DNA of 5,713 bases, taken from the NCBI GenBank assembly GCA_016780605.1, contig JADHLS010000402.1, forward strand, positions 1-5,713. Direction: 5' to 3'. A program made the translations under genes and the position numbers. Each line of letters begins with the position of its first letter. Within the stretch, counting starts at the first letter, position 1. Origin of the DNA: Reyranella sp. GTDB taxonomy: Bacteria; Pseudomonadota; Alphaproteobacteria; Reyranellales; Reyranellaceae. Under the pieces are notes generated by a model. It was not told where the DNA came from and searched no databases. It was given only the letters and a program-made list of their open reading frames with translations. This document shows positions 5,625-5,713 of the stretch, one piece after another.

Positions 5625-5713
5625 GCAGCTCGTTCCCGACCTGCTGGCGCCCGGCCTCGACCTGGTGTTCTGCGGCACCGCGCCCAGCCCGGCCTCGTTC
5701 AAGGCGCGCGCCT
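5599..5713 (+). CDS. Mug-like mismatch-specific (uracil/thymine) DNA glycosylase, 5' end only
   Basis: Only the first 38 residues are present; the frame is open to the window edge. The stretch VPDLLAPGLDLVFCGTAPS (12-30) resembles the N-terminus of E. coli Mug (DILAPGLRVVFCGINPG), the family that removes uracil or thymine from G:U and G:T mismatches and related adducts. In E. coli Mug the Asn of GINPG helps catalysis; the matching residue here is Ala28 in GTAPS, as in variant Mug relatives, so substrate range or mechanism may differ. The proposed start is GTG 5599, just after an in-frame TGA (5593-5595) and 6 bases after GAGG. It overlaps the end of the Bug gene by 26 bases in another frame. 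No ATG is available in this frame before the conserved region. An unrelated protein sharing the short motif remains possible because so little is visible. Confidence 0.75.
   Translation, partial: MPRASSRNRQLVPDLLAPGLDLVFCGTAPSPASFKARA

Overview
The window looks like chromosomal DNA from a GC-rich (about two-thirds G+C) alphaproteobacterium, probably of the Rhizobiales/Rhodospirillales type. Three things point there: the gene content (class III CoA-transferases, an acyl-CoA dehydrogenase, a Bug/TctC periplasmic binding protein, and a receiver-only response regulator of a kind common in that class), the use of GTG starts behind strong Shine-Dalgarno sequences, and a palindromic intergenic repeat of a type I recall from such genomes. 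The genus cannot be read from the sequence. No phage, transposase, CRISPR, tRNA or rRNA signal was seen.

Left block (13-4010, minus strand): a compact four-gene unit transcribed right to left, acyl-CoA dehydrogenase -> CaiB-family protein A -> CaiB-family protein B -> Nudix hydrolase. The first two junctions are 4-base ATGA stop/start overlaps. The last has a 4-base gap, and the Nudix ribosome binding site lies inside the end of the CaiB gene. This looks like one polycistronic catabolic operon: a carboxylic acid is activated by CoA transfer, possibly epimerised at an alpha carbon, and then oxidised by the FAD-dependent dehydrogenase. The substrate cannot be read from the sequence.

Middle (4011-4191): a 181-base gap holding two 45-base copies of a palindromic repeat, head to head around an 18-base spacer. 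Each copy carries a 7-bp hairpin whose stem differs between copies but still pairs.

Right block: a receiver-only response regulator (minus, 4192-4590) is divergent from a Tat-like signal-bearing Bug/TctC solute-binding protein (plus, 4653-5624). A Mug-like DNA glycosylase gene begins inside the 3' end of the Bug gene and runs off the window (plus, from 5599). The binding protein could supply the carboxylate used by the left operon, but that rests only on proximity.

Most of this is conventional metabolism. I did not find a convincing new biological system. The points most worth checking are the paired CaiB proteins, one of which has racemase-like residues; the covarying inverted repeat pair; and the overlapping glycosylase start.
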